From: Takashimella koratensis | Lineage: Eukaryota > Basidiomycota > Tremellomycetes > Trichosporonales > Tetragoniomycetaceae | NCBI GenBank assembly: GCA_003116875.1 | Contig: BCKT01000012.1 | Coordinates: 62,001 to 126,000 of the forward strand | Direction of reading: 5' to 3' | DNA length: 64,000 nt | In this document: piece after piece, positions 24,320 through 35,525 of the stretch | How the letters are laid out: every line of letters begins with the position of its first letter | Numbering within the stretch: position 1 is the first letter of the stretch | The notes under the pieces: model-generated | What the model was told of the DNA's origin: nothing | Seen by the model: only the letters and a program-made list of their open reading frames with translations | Database searches by the model: none | Translations under genes and position numbers: made by a program

Positions 24320-25542
24320 TTACGAACCCAGATCGACGACCGAGTCAGTCAACATCATCCAAGTCTCCAACCACGCTATCCTCGACTCATCCAACGGCTC
24401 CACCTGTCTCCCTCCTCCTTCTCCTTCTCCTTCTTCTCCTTCTCGCTTTCCCCTCACCTCCCGCGCCCGTGCCGCCTCGGCAACAAGGACAGCGCTCACT
24501 GCGTCTCGGACTTGACACGGGTGTACACTCCAAACCATTTCACTCGTCCCTGGATGCTCGGTGATCTGGACAAGCGGGAACGGTGACGATCCTAGTTGGT
24601 TGATAGGTTCCGTAGTTGGTGTCGGGAGGAGTATCGCGTCTTCGCGAATCGGTATGAAATCGTCGTCTTCATTGTCATCACCATCACTGCCAACCCCGTC
24701 ATCACCGTCGTTGCGTGCGCGGTTGGGACGGTTGGGGTTCATACGTGTCCCACCGAGTGCAGTGGACCTGATCACAGTCCCGACCATACGAGAAAGCGAA
24801 ACCGGTCCTCCTCCTATCTACATCAACATATACCCTCTATTCGTTTCCATCTCTTCTCAAGCCCCTTTTCTCACCCCCGATCAAGGGCAGTTTCTTCTGA
24901 CTCACTTTCGTCCCACGCTCTAAAACACAGCATGGGTACACGATAAGTCGACGAGTAAACGACATTGAACTCGATTTGGACGGTAGGTGTAGAAGTTGAG
25001 ATTGAACTCGTGATCGTTCCTGTTTGCGGGAGTACGAAAGCGTCGACTCTACCTTGGTCATCTTCCTCAATCATCTCATCGTTCGTATCTCGTTCCACGT
25101 CGTCGATCCCTTCTTGGTCCGAATGCACCGGTTCAAACCCATCTGCAATATCCACTGCTCTTCCCTCACGGGCGGGATGCACTACCCTCCGAACTCGGCG
25201 TTCCATGTACCCCGTGCTCATACCGGGTATCTGTCCCAACACTGCTCAGCCTCTCACTTTCCAAACTATACCCCTCTACCTCAACCAGCTAGCTCGAGGC
25301 GAGGACTCAGGACAGGAGAAGGAAGGTTCACTCACTCTATTCGGAACGGGTTGCCACGTCCAGCCCGCGTTAGTCCGCTCCGGACCGGGATCGAGTCTGG
25401 CCCCTTGTACAGCGTCCGAGTCGTTCCATCTAGTTATGAAAGCTTCGCAAGCGTGTTGAAACGCCAGTCTTGTCGGGTACGGCTCGGCGGAAAACTTCTC
25501 CAAATTTCGAATCGCTTCAATATCGCCGGCTGAATCGAGCAT
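24320..25542 (-). CDS. ATG10: ATG10, E2-like enzyme for ATG12-ATG5 conjugation
   Basis: Autophagy E2-like enzyme that transfers ATG12 to ATG5. Three exons (25542-25336, 25230-24906, 24813-24320) give 341 residues, longer than yeast Atg10 because of two acidic insertions. Family landmarks appear in order: an N-terminal helix (RLAFQHACEAFITRW), GWTWQP, then GYMERRV, the strand pair VQIEFNVVYSSTYRVPMLCF, then RGGPVSLSR, and ITEHPGTSEMVWSVHPC with the catalytic Cys at about residue 277, followed by the C-terminal WLETWMMLTDSVVDL. The start at 25542 is the first in-frame ATG before the conserved helix. The residue after HPCQ is Val, where Thr is common. The gene lies in tandem behind MAM3 with 294 bp between. 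The identification rests on motif order, which fits well. Confidence 0.82.
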
Positions 25543-25836
25543 GGAGCCGAGATGAGCGTGTAGGTGGACCGCAAGCCGGAGGGTAGGGTACGGATAAGGC
25601 AGAGACAAGGGGGAATCAGTTGTCAGTGACGGTCACTTCAATGGAAAGGGAGAGCGGGGACGATGATTCAGGTCAGAAGATGGAATTTGGATACATGAGT
25701 GTTAGAGAAACAGAAGGTCTAGATGTTAATTTGTGGATTTGAGATTTTATATTTCGATATATGTGTGTGAGAGGGAGGGGAGGAGGGAGGGTTGTGTTGC
25801 GTTGAGGCAGGTGGGACGTCTGACAAGATCCAATCT

Positions 25837-28581
25837 CTACTGACCCCCGCTGACTTGCTCATCGTTGCCATGACCCACGCCATTACTCTCACCTTGCGTC
25901 TTCTTCCCTTCCAGCTCAACCGGAGACGGCGTCGTTGTCCCGTCCTTCCCATCCTTTCCTTCTTTCCCTTCCGCCTCGTTCGCCCCGTTGGCTCCGCTCT
26001 TGCCCGACTTGACAGACATCTTACTGGCGCGCAACTCGGGTGACTCGGTGATCGTACCCATGACCATACCTCCCGACGTCGCGTTCGCTGTAGTAGCATC
26101 CAACTTGTTGGTATCGGGTGAAGGAGTTCGCCTCGTTACTACCGCGTCTGCAGGGATGACGAGCGTCGCGCCTGCCGAAGAAGCAGTGGCGGCTGCTGCT
26201 TCCAAATTGTCGGGAAGCTTGAAATCATCACCCAGGAGGTCACGGTCGTCGACGTGGATTAAGACACCGTCTTTGCTTCCGTTTTCTCGGGACGCGGTAG
26301 TCTCCATCGCTGCAGAGGCGACGGTACTGGCTCGCTGAGAGGCGTGTCAGACGTGATTATGAGGTAAGAGTTGGGAGGGGAGAGAGGGACCTACAGAGTC
26401 GCGGCGGCTGAGGGCGTTGATCACACGATGCCGCTCGATAATACCCCCTGAGAATATCAGTCAGAGGACGATGTGACGCCTTTTGGTCGCAATTTGGACT
26501 CACTCATGATGGTCCCGGTGGCCTTGCGCGTGGCGGTCCGCTTCGAGTGGTTGTCCTGGTATCGATCTGTCTCGTCGATCTGGTCTAGTCAGCATCGAGT
26601 CTTTCAAACCACAGAAGAATAACTCACAATCTCTTCGCCAATAATCCTTCGTCGAGTCAGCTATACTCTCGGAAAGACCTGTCACGACCCTGTTGATGCT
26701 CACTCTTCGATCAAGTCCTCCACTGCGCACGATCAGTCAAGGCCACTTTGCACTCAAAGAAGCTACTCACAGCTGACAATACCGAGTGCTCCGCCTTTTT
26801 GACCGGGTGTATCGCTGATGAGTAGCAGATGCGCTCGGCCCGTCTGGAAGTAGTCGAGCGCTTGGAAACAGTTGATATCTGGCTTCGCCTCGGGCAGGGG
26901 TAAGAGTGAGAACTTGGAGACTGGCCACTCGTCCTCGGGGTTGTACGTGATGAGCTGTCGGCTAATTAGCTCTGTTCTGATTCATGAATGATAAAACCTT
27001 CCCTACTCACTCGCTTGACCAAGAGCATGCCGATGAAGTTGTCCTTTTGGCCCCGCTCGTGCACCGGTATCCGGGAGAACCCCGACATGAGGATCTTATC
27101 AATCGCTTCGTGGTCAAGGACTTGGTCAACAGGGAGGGTCAGGCAGTCGGCGATATCTGTCATGATCTCGTTGACGCGTTTGTCGTTGAGTGACAAGACA
27201 CCATTGAGAATGGCAATCTGAGGGGGTCAACCGGAAGTATCGTAAGGAGGATCAGGAAGAATTCGCCCGACACTCACTTCATCGTCTCGAAGAGGTTCTT
27301 CGCCTTCACGGTGGAACTGCAGGAAGCTCTTGAGCTCTGCCTTCTTGTACCTATTACCCCAAGTCAGCGTCGGCCTCAAACAAATCCTCAAGTGGTTATA
27401 GCCGCGATCACCCACGTGTGACCTGCGTCGCTGCCGAGGACATAGTCGAGAAGCTTGGCTATTGGCCATGCGAAGGGCGCCATCAACACCATGAGCCCAA
27501 ACACAAACGGCGCGCATGCTCCCCCGATCGCGGTCCCGAATCGCACGCATACCTAAATCGCCAAGTCCGTCAAGGCAAGGGAGTAGGGAAATGGATTCAA
27601 CCAGAAAAATCAGCGACTTGGCATTGGCCTGATAATTGGCTTGGAAATTTCTTGGCTCTAGGGCTCACCGCTTGAGGGATGATCTCGCCAAAGATGACAA
27701 TCATGGTGGTTGAAACGACGACTGCGGCGACACCGCCTCCGAGAACGTCGTCGAGGAAGATCGGGAGGGACTCGTTCACTATCTGGAGGGGGTTAGTATT
27801 GGGGAAAGGGTAGCCGAGCTTGGGAGCGCGAGAAAGGCAGCGATGCCTGGGAGCATGCATTGGGTACTGTTGTGGAGAACGAGGGGCCAACATACGACAT
27901 TGCTGAGGAGAAGAACAACGAGGACCCAGTGACGGCCGCGGCGGAGGAGACGAAGGACACGATTGGCAGCACGCCTCTCACGTGGGTTTGAAGACGACTG
28001 CGAGATGACGCGGAGGTTAAGGTCGTCGGAACCCATCAGCGCGAGCGTGAGGCTGGTCGTGATGACCCCGGCGAGCGATGTCAGCGTTGTGCTCTGTTCA
28101 GATTCTCTCTCGGTCACTACAAAGCCCTATGCGACGACCATCGTTCCCGTCGATTCCAAAAACAAGAGACCCAGACTCACCCGGCAAAGACACCGCCGAG
28201 GAGGACGAGCCCGACACTGAGGATGAGCTTCCACATGAACTTGGGGCTCCCCGGTGGATCTTCGGGATCTATCGGCGCGTTGCCGGAATCGACGTCAGCC
28301 GTGAAGAGCTGGAGGCCGCCATGTTGTGTGAGCGACGAGGAGGAGGAAGGGAAGAAGCGAGGGACGAGGTGGAGGAGACGGGAGAGGGAGAGGACGGTCG
28401 GGAGAGAAGCCGATGTGCGTGCGAGAGGGGGCATGGGCGGTGAGTAAGACTGCGAGAGGGTGATATGACGACGCCGAGGAAGATACGGATAGGATGTGGT
28501 GGGAGGTAGCTGAGAGGGGGTGGGAAGGGGTGAAGGGAGGAGAGAAAGAGGGAGGGGATGGGGATGGTGACGGCAGGACAT
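25837..28581 (-). CDS. MAM3: MAM3/CNNM-type membrane protein (DUF21 plus CBS pair)
   Basis: Homologue of yeast Mam3, a vacuolar CNNM/CorC-family protein involved in metal (Mg/Mn) homeostasis. Twelve exons (28581-28181, 28091-27896, 27782-27669, 27552-27416, 27350-27278, 27217-27011, 26954-26771, 26722-26704, 26646-26628, 26579-26504, 26447-26395, 26334-25837) sum to 1977 nt, 658 residues. It has an N-terminal Ser/Pro-rich leader, then a DUF21 membrane domain with helices in [21 protein letters not shown] and [11 protein letters not shown], then a CBS pair including [13 protein letters not shown] and GIVSLEDLIEEIIGEEI, then an acidic/Lys-rich C-terminal tail. Exons 8 and 9, which encode LEDLIEEIIGEEI, are 19 nt each. 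An alternative start is the ATG at 28434. It shares a 270-bp divergent promoter with the gene at 28852. Confidence 0.88.
26628..26722 (-). other. Two consecutive 19-nt microexons of MAM3
   Basis: Exon 8 is 26722-26704 and exon 9 is 26646-26628, separated by a 57-nt intron and flanked by introns of 48 nt on each side. Together they encode the conserved LEDLIEEIIGEEI segment that ends the CBS pair; both have AG before and GTGAG after. Confidence 0.85.
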
Positions 28582-28851
28582 AACCAGCGTCCCCCTCGTG
28601 CGCTATTTTCGGTTGGGAGATTACTGCGTCATTTTCATCCTCTTCATCGTCTTCTTCCTCTTCCTCTCCATCTCTCATTCACCTCGACACCCACCTCCCT
28701 CCCCCTCCCCTCCCCTCCCCCTCCCCCCCCCCCTCGCCTTCAGCCGCCGCCGCAGTGCTGGCTTGCTACTGGCGCTGGTCCTGCTCGTCTGCCCAATATC
28801 GGTGCTAAAGAAAACCTTTTTTCCCCCCTCCCTGCCCCTCCCCATGCAGCC
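28582..28851. promoter_or_regulatory. Bidirectional promoter MAM3 / acidic protein gene
   Basis: Only 270 bp separate the two divergent start codons. The plus strand is C+T-rich with a poly-C tract near 28722-28733. No TATA box was seen. Confidence 0.6.
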
Positions 28852-31800
28852 ATGGCCACTCCCGACCAGTCGCATTATACCGCCCCATCCTCTTTCCGCT
28901 CACAGCTCCCCACTCACCCCCCTCTAACTTTGCCTCTAACCCTGATCTCCCTTCCTCCCAAGACTCTCACCTTCCCTCCGCCACCACCGCCAAGCTGCCA
29001 AGGCGCAGCAGCAGCAGCAACAACGACCTCTAATAACAATCTCAACAATGTCGGTATCACCCTCAACCCTCAACCCCCCGCCGTAGCCTCGCCCACTCCG
29101 TCCATGCACGATACTAAGAATCATACTGACCACCCTGACCATCTTGACCTGTGCGATTTTTCGACCTATCTGGTTCGCCAACAGCCATGGCAGCCATCCC
29201 TCGACAACCCGCCCACCTTGGCTCTCAAGGTCCACACTCGCCCCTTTGCCCTCATCTCCCCTCTCCTTCTCCCACAACCCCTCCAATCTCCATCTTCCTC
29301 CCTCCCGGCAACACCTCTACCCCTGGCTGCCGTAGAGATCCCCCGCAACGCCGAATCTGCGCTTAACGTCCTCGTTCCCCTTGGCGGTAAAGTCGGTCTC
29401 TCGCTCATTGTCGACTTGGGACCTCTGCTCGTCGATCGGTATGTCGGAGACAATGGATTACTGGAGGAAAAGACGGCAGCCGTTGAACATGAAGTCTTGA
29501 ACGTGGTCGAAGACATCTTTCAGCGGGTGAGGACTGAGCTCTATGACTTCATCCCACGAGTCCACAATCTCGTTGCTGACAGTACTCATCCTTTCAGAAC
29601 AAAGTTTACCTTGGTATTGACCGTATCAAATTGGACCCATCAAGCTCAAATTCACCAACCTCGAGTCGCCTTCTGACACTCACACCTTCCTCCGCCTCTT
29701 CCTCGCACTCACTGCAACGCTCACATCTCGTCCCCCACGGCAGCCCCGTAGCGAGCCTGACAACCCTGACGTTCTCAATCTCATGGTCACCATCGGCCGT
29801 GGCCTGTCGCAAGAGGCGAACCAACCAGCAAGATCCGACTGACCAGGCTGACGAGGACGGTGACGGTGACCAGGGTCCAGCGCCGATCATTGACGAAAAT
29901 GATGCGGTATTTGGTGATGATGACGACGAGGACGAAGATCGACCAGTCATCTTTGACGGAGAGGAAGATGCAGAGTCATGGTGGGAAGAGGACGTTGGGG
30001 AAGATCAGCTTGATACCGTTCTTCCTCATTGGGCGACAGTGCAAATCCTCAAGGGTCTGCTGAAAGCGACGCGCAGTGAAATGATCAAGTGAGTGCAATG
30101 GTATGTGGACACATAGCTAGTGGCTAACTGTGGAACAGGCGCTTCCCTTTGGTCTTCGACCCTGGTCTCGTTCACGTAGATCAATGACTAACGATGTTTT
30201 CGCTGACCATGCCAGTTCCACAGTACGACATTCCCGATGCGTTCTCTTATGTCGTCCTTCAACCACTATATCGACTTGTCGTCGAAACAAGGAACCGAGC
30301 TGGTGACCCGGACGAAAGCGCGTGTTTCGGAGCTCACCGAGAGGGAGCGAGATTCCAGCAAGTCGCACTGTCTCGTCATCGCAAAAATCGCTCATAAAGG
30401 GACTCAATCTGCGAAGAAGAAACGAAAGACGGCCAATTCAAACTCGACGACGGGTACAGCACGAGACGAGTCTTCTCAGTCTCAGGCAGGATCAGAAACG
30501 GCACCCAACTCTCAATCTCAGCGCTCGCAAAGCTCCTCGTCGTCGCAGACCAGACGTCAGCCCGAATCGAACAAGCAAGGCAACCGACAGCCCGAGCTCA
30601 CGACGCCAGGCGATCGGGTGAAAGCGTACATGAGCGCATCCACCGATTCAGCTTACGAAGAGCAATCTATGCAGAGATTGCTACAGCAAGTTGTAGGGAG
30701 GATCGTACATGATACGTGGCGGCAGGAGAGGACCGGTAGGGGCAAGCTTGCATGGTGGAGAACCAAGGTGAGGTGGTCAAAGTCAGCTAGGTCGCGATCA
30801 CCACATTGACTCGGTGCAGCTTGACGACACTGTCATTTCTAAACGCGCCGGGGGAGGTGGTCATCGCTTGGCAGCCCGAGATCAGTCACCACAGTGGATC
30901 TTCCCCGACCCTACGGTGACCACAGGCTACCCCGCCCTGCCCATTGATGAGCCCCATCTTTCCGGAACGGCACTGCGAGGCGAGGATGATGACCGACACG
31001 AGCCGATGGACGAGAGGTGGATGCGAGATGATGATGATATTTACGACCACGACCCCTTTGACGACGAGAACCTATTTTACCTAGGTAACGGCAGTGACGA
31101 TGGCTCGGTCTCAAGCGATGAGCCCAGAATTCACGATATCGATGACCGCAACGACGGCTATGCTTCCAATCTTAACGAATTGTATCACGGTCTGCACACG
31201 CCTCGAGAGGTGACGCTCTTCGCCACCGTCCCTAGCCATGAGGATGATATCGACCTCGGACGCGACCAATTTATCCCGGTATGGGACGGGCTGGGCGATG
31301 ATGAGATCGACTTTGACGATATCGACGAAGCTTATGATGATCTTTGGGGCCACGAGTCCGAGTCTCCAATAACTGTTCCCAATCACCGCTGTACCCAACT
31401 TGGACCGCCTCTCCCTCTCGATGCCGCTGGGGGCGTCGACCAACAGCCGCCTGCGTCGGTAAAAGTCGACATTCACTCACTCGCAATGGAATCGGGAGCG
31501 CTCTCTCCACGCTTACCATTATCATCGACCCACTCCCTCGCATTTCCTTTCCCTCGTGCCAATTTGGTCTCTCTTCGCGTTGAACGAAGCCCGCCACCGG
31601 TCTCCCGACTTTTCATAGACAGAATGGACGAGCTACTCGACGATATGGACGATATCGACGTTGATCCGCCCGGTCACCAAGATCCCCACTCATGTCTCTC
31701 CATTTGTCACCACAACTCGAGTAGCGACTTGCGCGAGTCTCGCTCACACTTTGATATCGGTTGGCACGATGAATCAGATCTCCACGCACCGACACACATC

Positions 31801-31890
31801 ATCAACGAGGAGGATACGGTGATGTTTCAAGGAGGGGAAGATTATGTTGATGACCTTCAAGAGGAGGAGGATGAGATGATGATCTGGTGA
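28852..31890 (+). CDS. Acidic protein of unknown function, 941 residues
   Basis: I do not recognise this gene. Five exons (28852-29526, 29598-30088, 30139-30175, 30216-30767, 30820-31890) close in frame to 941 residues. The N-terminal third has a Pro/Thr-rich start and then a segment that looks folded (AAVEIPRNAESALNVLVPLG and following hydrophobic strands). The middle carries an acidic run (DDDDEDEDRP) and DAESWWEEDVGEDQ, then a Lys/Arg and Ser/Gln-rich region that may hold a nuclear localisation signal (KKKRK). The C-terminal 350 residues are Asp/Glu/His-rich. Intron 3 (30176-30215) is only 40 nt with a GTAGAT donor; it contains an in-frame TGA at 30185-30187, so retention would give a 404-residue form. 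Two separate genes remain an alternative. Confidence 0.65.
30176..30215 (+). other. Candidate 40-nt intron with in-frame stop
   Basis: It starts GTAGATCAATGACTAACG and ends GACCATGCCAG, with CTAAC and CTGAC branch-like sequences. Splicing joins two open frames in phase 0; retention ends translation at 30187. Confidence 0.55.
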
Positions 31891-32133
31891 CTCCGTTCGC
31901 ATGTAGATAAGGTGGAAATTCAAATGTTGCGACACGCATAGTTAGGCAAATGTCCTTGACAAAGACAGCGAGGTTCAAGTGGTGAATAGTATGCATCATG
32001 TCGGTGAGAAAGTATTTCTGTGTATGAGAGTATGCTGCAGGTTGGATTATACAACAGTGACCACAAGGATAGAGCAATAAATAACGATCCGTCCATTTCG
32101 CAAGCACTGACCGATGCTTGCTCCCCCTAGACA

Positions 32134-35100
32134 CTAGACTTCCTTTCCTCCCACCTCTTCGACTTCACCTTCTTCACTTTCCTCGCTTTCCACTATCTTC
32201 TGCGACACCACCACCCCTCTCTTCTCGAGAGCCTTGACGAGTCTCCCTACTCCTACTCCCTTGATTCTCCATTTCCTCCTCTTCTCCAAATTCCTTTGAT
32301 AACTCGTACACGCCCAAGTCACCTTCCCTATCGCCTTCTTCTCCTCATCCCTTGTCAACCGATTATGCAAGACCTCGATGTCCCTGAACAAGAGGTGAGG
32401 CGGAACGTCGGGTTCTTGTGTCCTCGTCGGGTCCGAGAGCCTGACACCCCCGCCCATCCCCAGAGCTGCGCGCGGGGTCGCAGGCGTGTACGTGGAGAGA
32501 ATGAGGCTGGGCGGGTAAAAGTGAAGGAAGTCGTCGAAGAGTGAAAGGGAACGTGAGGTGTCGTCATGGATTGCGAAAAGGCGGATGATCGAGATCCACG
32601 CTCGCTCAATCTGGCGAGGTCCAAGACCCGCAAGCCATCGGCGTCGCCGAGCGAGTCCAGCACCTTGGTCTCCACCAAACCCAGCACCTCCCGCCACCCC
32701 AGCAGTCGAAGGGAGAGTTGGCTCAGTCCGAGCTGCATACTCAAGGTAGGCCGTCCACGTCTCCTCGGCCCATTGAAGCGCAACGGCCCGGTCTTCTTCG
32801 CTCATACTCCCGCGCGCACATCGACTCAGAACACCAAGGTACGTCCACCCGTTCGGCGCGACCCGGCCAGACCAGAAAGGTGACTCGCTGGTGTCCCCAC
32901 TGATCCCATTGCTCCCTGCTGCGCGAGATCCAACTGCCTCCCATGTTTCCGCACACACCTCACGTGCAGCAGCGAGCGAAGACGCATGCGACAGGTGAAC
33001 AGAAAGGTACGAGTTGACCAGCCGCGTCGTGATTTTGACATTGGCGAAAAGCGCAATACCTTCCTCGCGCCCTCCATCAGCTCCTTCAGCGCCGCATTGA
33101 CTCGAATGCGCCCTGGCGTTGTCTGCGAGGATCTGCTCAAACAGCGCCGTCGCTTCTCGAATCGCCTCCGCACTCGTCTGTGGTCCAGTGTCCTCACCTC
33201 CACCTACTTCTACCGTCGCGATGTCCGAGACATCACCTGTCGCCGTCTCTGCCGCCTCCGACGCCTCGACAACGCCTGCTTCCGGCTTCGATCCAGTCAA
33301 AGCTGCGCCCTCTCTCACCGCCGCCCGGTCCAGCCTCGGTCTCCACGCCGCATACGTCATGAACATGTTCGCCATGATTTCCTCGTTGGGCGCGAGGTCG
33401 AGTCTGTCCGCCAACTTCGTGGTGGACACCAGCAGCCTGCCAAGTTCCTGCAGCACCCACCGGGCTCTATCGAGGTCACCGGCGCGTTTCGTCCCTTCGA
33501 GCAAAGCGGCAAATGTCTCTTTCGTAGGTATCCAAGCCCTCGTAGCAGCCTGAACCTCGCTTGTTCCTAATGCACCCCATCCGTCGTGAAGCGACCCTTC
33601 ACTCCCTTCCTCCTCCATCGGCATCGCGGCAATCGCAACGTCCTCGTGCTTCGCAAGCATCTGACGCAAGAGGTCAAACGCCTCGAGGTAATCCTGCTTC
33701 GTCGTCCCCAAGGCTCGAATGATCGCATCGTATTCTTGCCGAGTAGGTTGGACGCCATCTGAACCCTCTGTCATCTCGATCCACAAATCCCTCGCGCGCT
33801 CCGGCTCGGGTGTCGCCGCATCTGCACACGCCCGGATCATCGTCGTATACACGCTTCGATCAGGGTACGCATGTGCCGCCAACCGCATGTGCGCGAACAA
33901 GTCCCATGCCAATGCCCGAGTGTGCGAGGTAGGTTGTGATGTGGGCGAAGAAGTGGTGAGGTGGTTTAAGAGAAGGTTGTAGGAGGATTGGGGAAAAGGT
34001 CGGCCAAGCTGTTCGTGGTCGGTGAGGGTCGTGATCGCCTCGTGGACGCGAGGAGGAAGAGGGCCCCGGAGGAACGACTGGACGAGCAGGTCTTGTGCAT
34101 GGTCGCTAACCTGAAGGCCACCTAGACAATCGACCGGGTCAGCTTGGTACACAGAGCAAGTAGGCCGTGGATAAACGTACTTTCTTGCATGTCCGAGATG
34201 AGGCGCACAACTTGTTCCGTCTCTCCTCGGTTCGAGTAGACTGCCGCAAGATCTTCCACCATCTCGACGTCCGGTGGGATCCCATGTCGCTATTGAAACC
34301 AATGTAAGCATCACGAAGCGTGATTAGGACAACTGACTTACCGTCATGATTCCAAACAACGCCTCTACGCTTCTTGGATCGTTTCGCCCATCGGCCTAAA
34401 ACGACCGTATCAGCCGAGCTCACTCCTAATCACAGCCAAGCCAGATCACTTACAAACTCGTCGATCAATGCCAACCACTCTGACCGCCTGACTGTGCCTG
34501 TCGGAATCATCCTCGCCGGCTGCCCGTCAAACGATGGTGCAATCGTCGAGAGTGCCGACGCCAGCCGCCTATAGTCTATTTCTTGTTCTCTGTTCTTCCC
34601 ATTCCCAGCCACCTGGTCCACCGCTCGACTTGGCCCCGGCTCGTCGAGACTGGCCACAGCCTGCCCTAGTCCCAACCTCTGACGCAGCTGCTCCAGCACC
34701 TCTCTCCGCTCGCCTACGCTCACCCGGCGCCGTCGAGGAGGCGGGAAGAGCTTCTGCTGCTCTCGGACCGTATCCTCTATCCCTGTCCGTACGACGTTGC
34801 GATAAAACGACTGCAGCTGCGCCTCGCTGAATTCGGGTATGCTAGAAGTAGCTTTCTCGGTCAGGCGGGATTTGGAGAGTCGGTGGACTGCCGCTTGAGA
34901 TGGGAGCGAGTCCAGGTCAATGTGTCGATATGGACCAGCTCTGGGTGATTTAGAGCCGACAGCCGCCGATGTCGGCCTGTACAGAGGGAATTGAGTCTCG
35001 GCACTGTTGTGATCCGCGGCCCGAGCACTAGATAGAGGAGACGGAGATTCAAGGTCAGCGAAGCGATGTAAGCGTTTGTGGATCCCTATCGCACTCACTC

Positions 35101-35172
35101 ATGCAGGGACCGAGATGCTAGACGTGCAGCCCGTACGCGCGCGATCTTCCTCGTGAACGCCGAGCTCAACAT
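32134..35172 (-). CDS. Pentatricopeptide-repeat (PPR) protein, probably mitochondrial
   Basis: RNA-binding helical repeat protein, probably acting on mitochondrial transcripts. Five exons (35172-35099, 35027-34454, 34395-34342, 34289-34181, 34121-32134) total 2799 nt, 932 residues. The first exon encodes MLSSAFTRKIARVRAARLAS, an Arg-rich amphipathic presequence without acidic residues, fitting mitochondrial import. Repeats of PPR character appear: ALFGIMTRHGIPPDVEMVED, LISDMQESGLQVSDHAQDLL, DLFAHMRLAAHAYPDRSVYT, and DLLRQMLA with flanking helices. The C-terminal part is more variable and ends in an acidic Glu-rich tail. No endonuclease or editing domain is visible, and the orthologue group could not be settled. 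It converges on the acidic-protein gene with 243 bp between. Confidence 0.8.
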
Positions 35173-35525
35173 GGGTCGTGGTGGGTGCTGTCCAAGGTGA
35201 AGAAATGAGGTCTGACGACCAGTAGATGGATGCTAGACTTGTGAAATTTTCGAAATGTTGATTATTTGCCGCCCAATGTGGCTGCCACGTGGGTCTGATT
35301 AGACGCTTGCCGGCACTGATTAGAAGCCCAGTTGAGATCCCTAATACCTGCTGATTAGTGAGCCTGGGAATTCCTAATTCGTCATTCCATCGTCAACACC
35401 GACCCGACAGACGGCCACTTCTCGCACATCTCAGCCCCTCTCGCCATCACCCATCGTTCTCGACGAGAGTATCCCAGCTCTCCGCTTTGAGCCTGGCCCT
35501 ATCACACTCGCTGTGAACCCTCACT
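35173..35525. promoter_or_regulatory. Divergent promoter PPR gene / IMA1
   Basis: About 350 bp between divergent starts. An imperfect repeated TGATTAG/CTGATTAG element occurs near 35297, 35318 and 35352, a possible regulatory motif. No TATA box is obvious. Confidence 0.5.
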
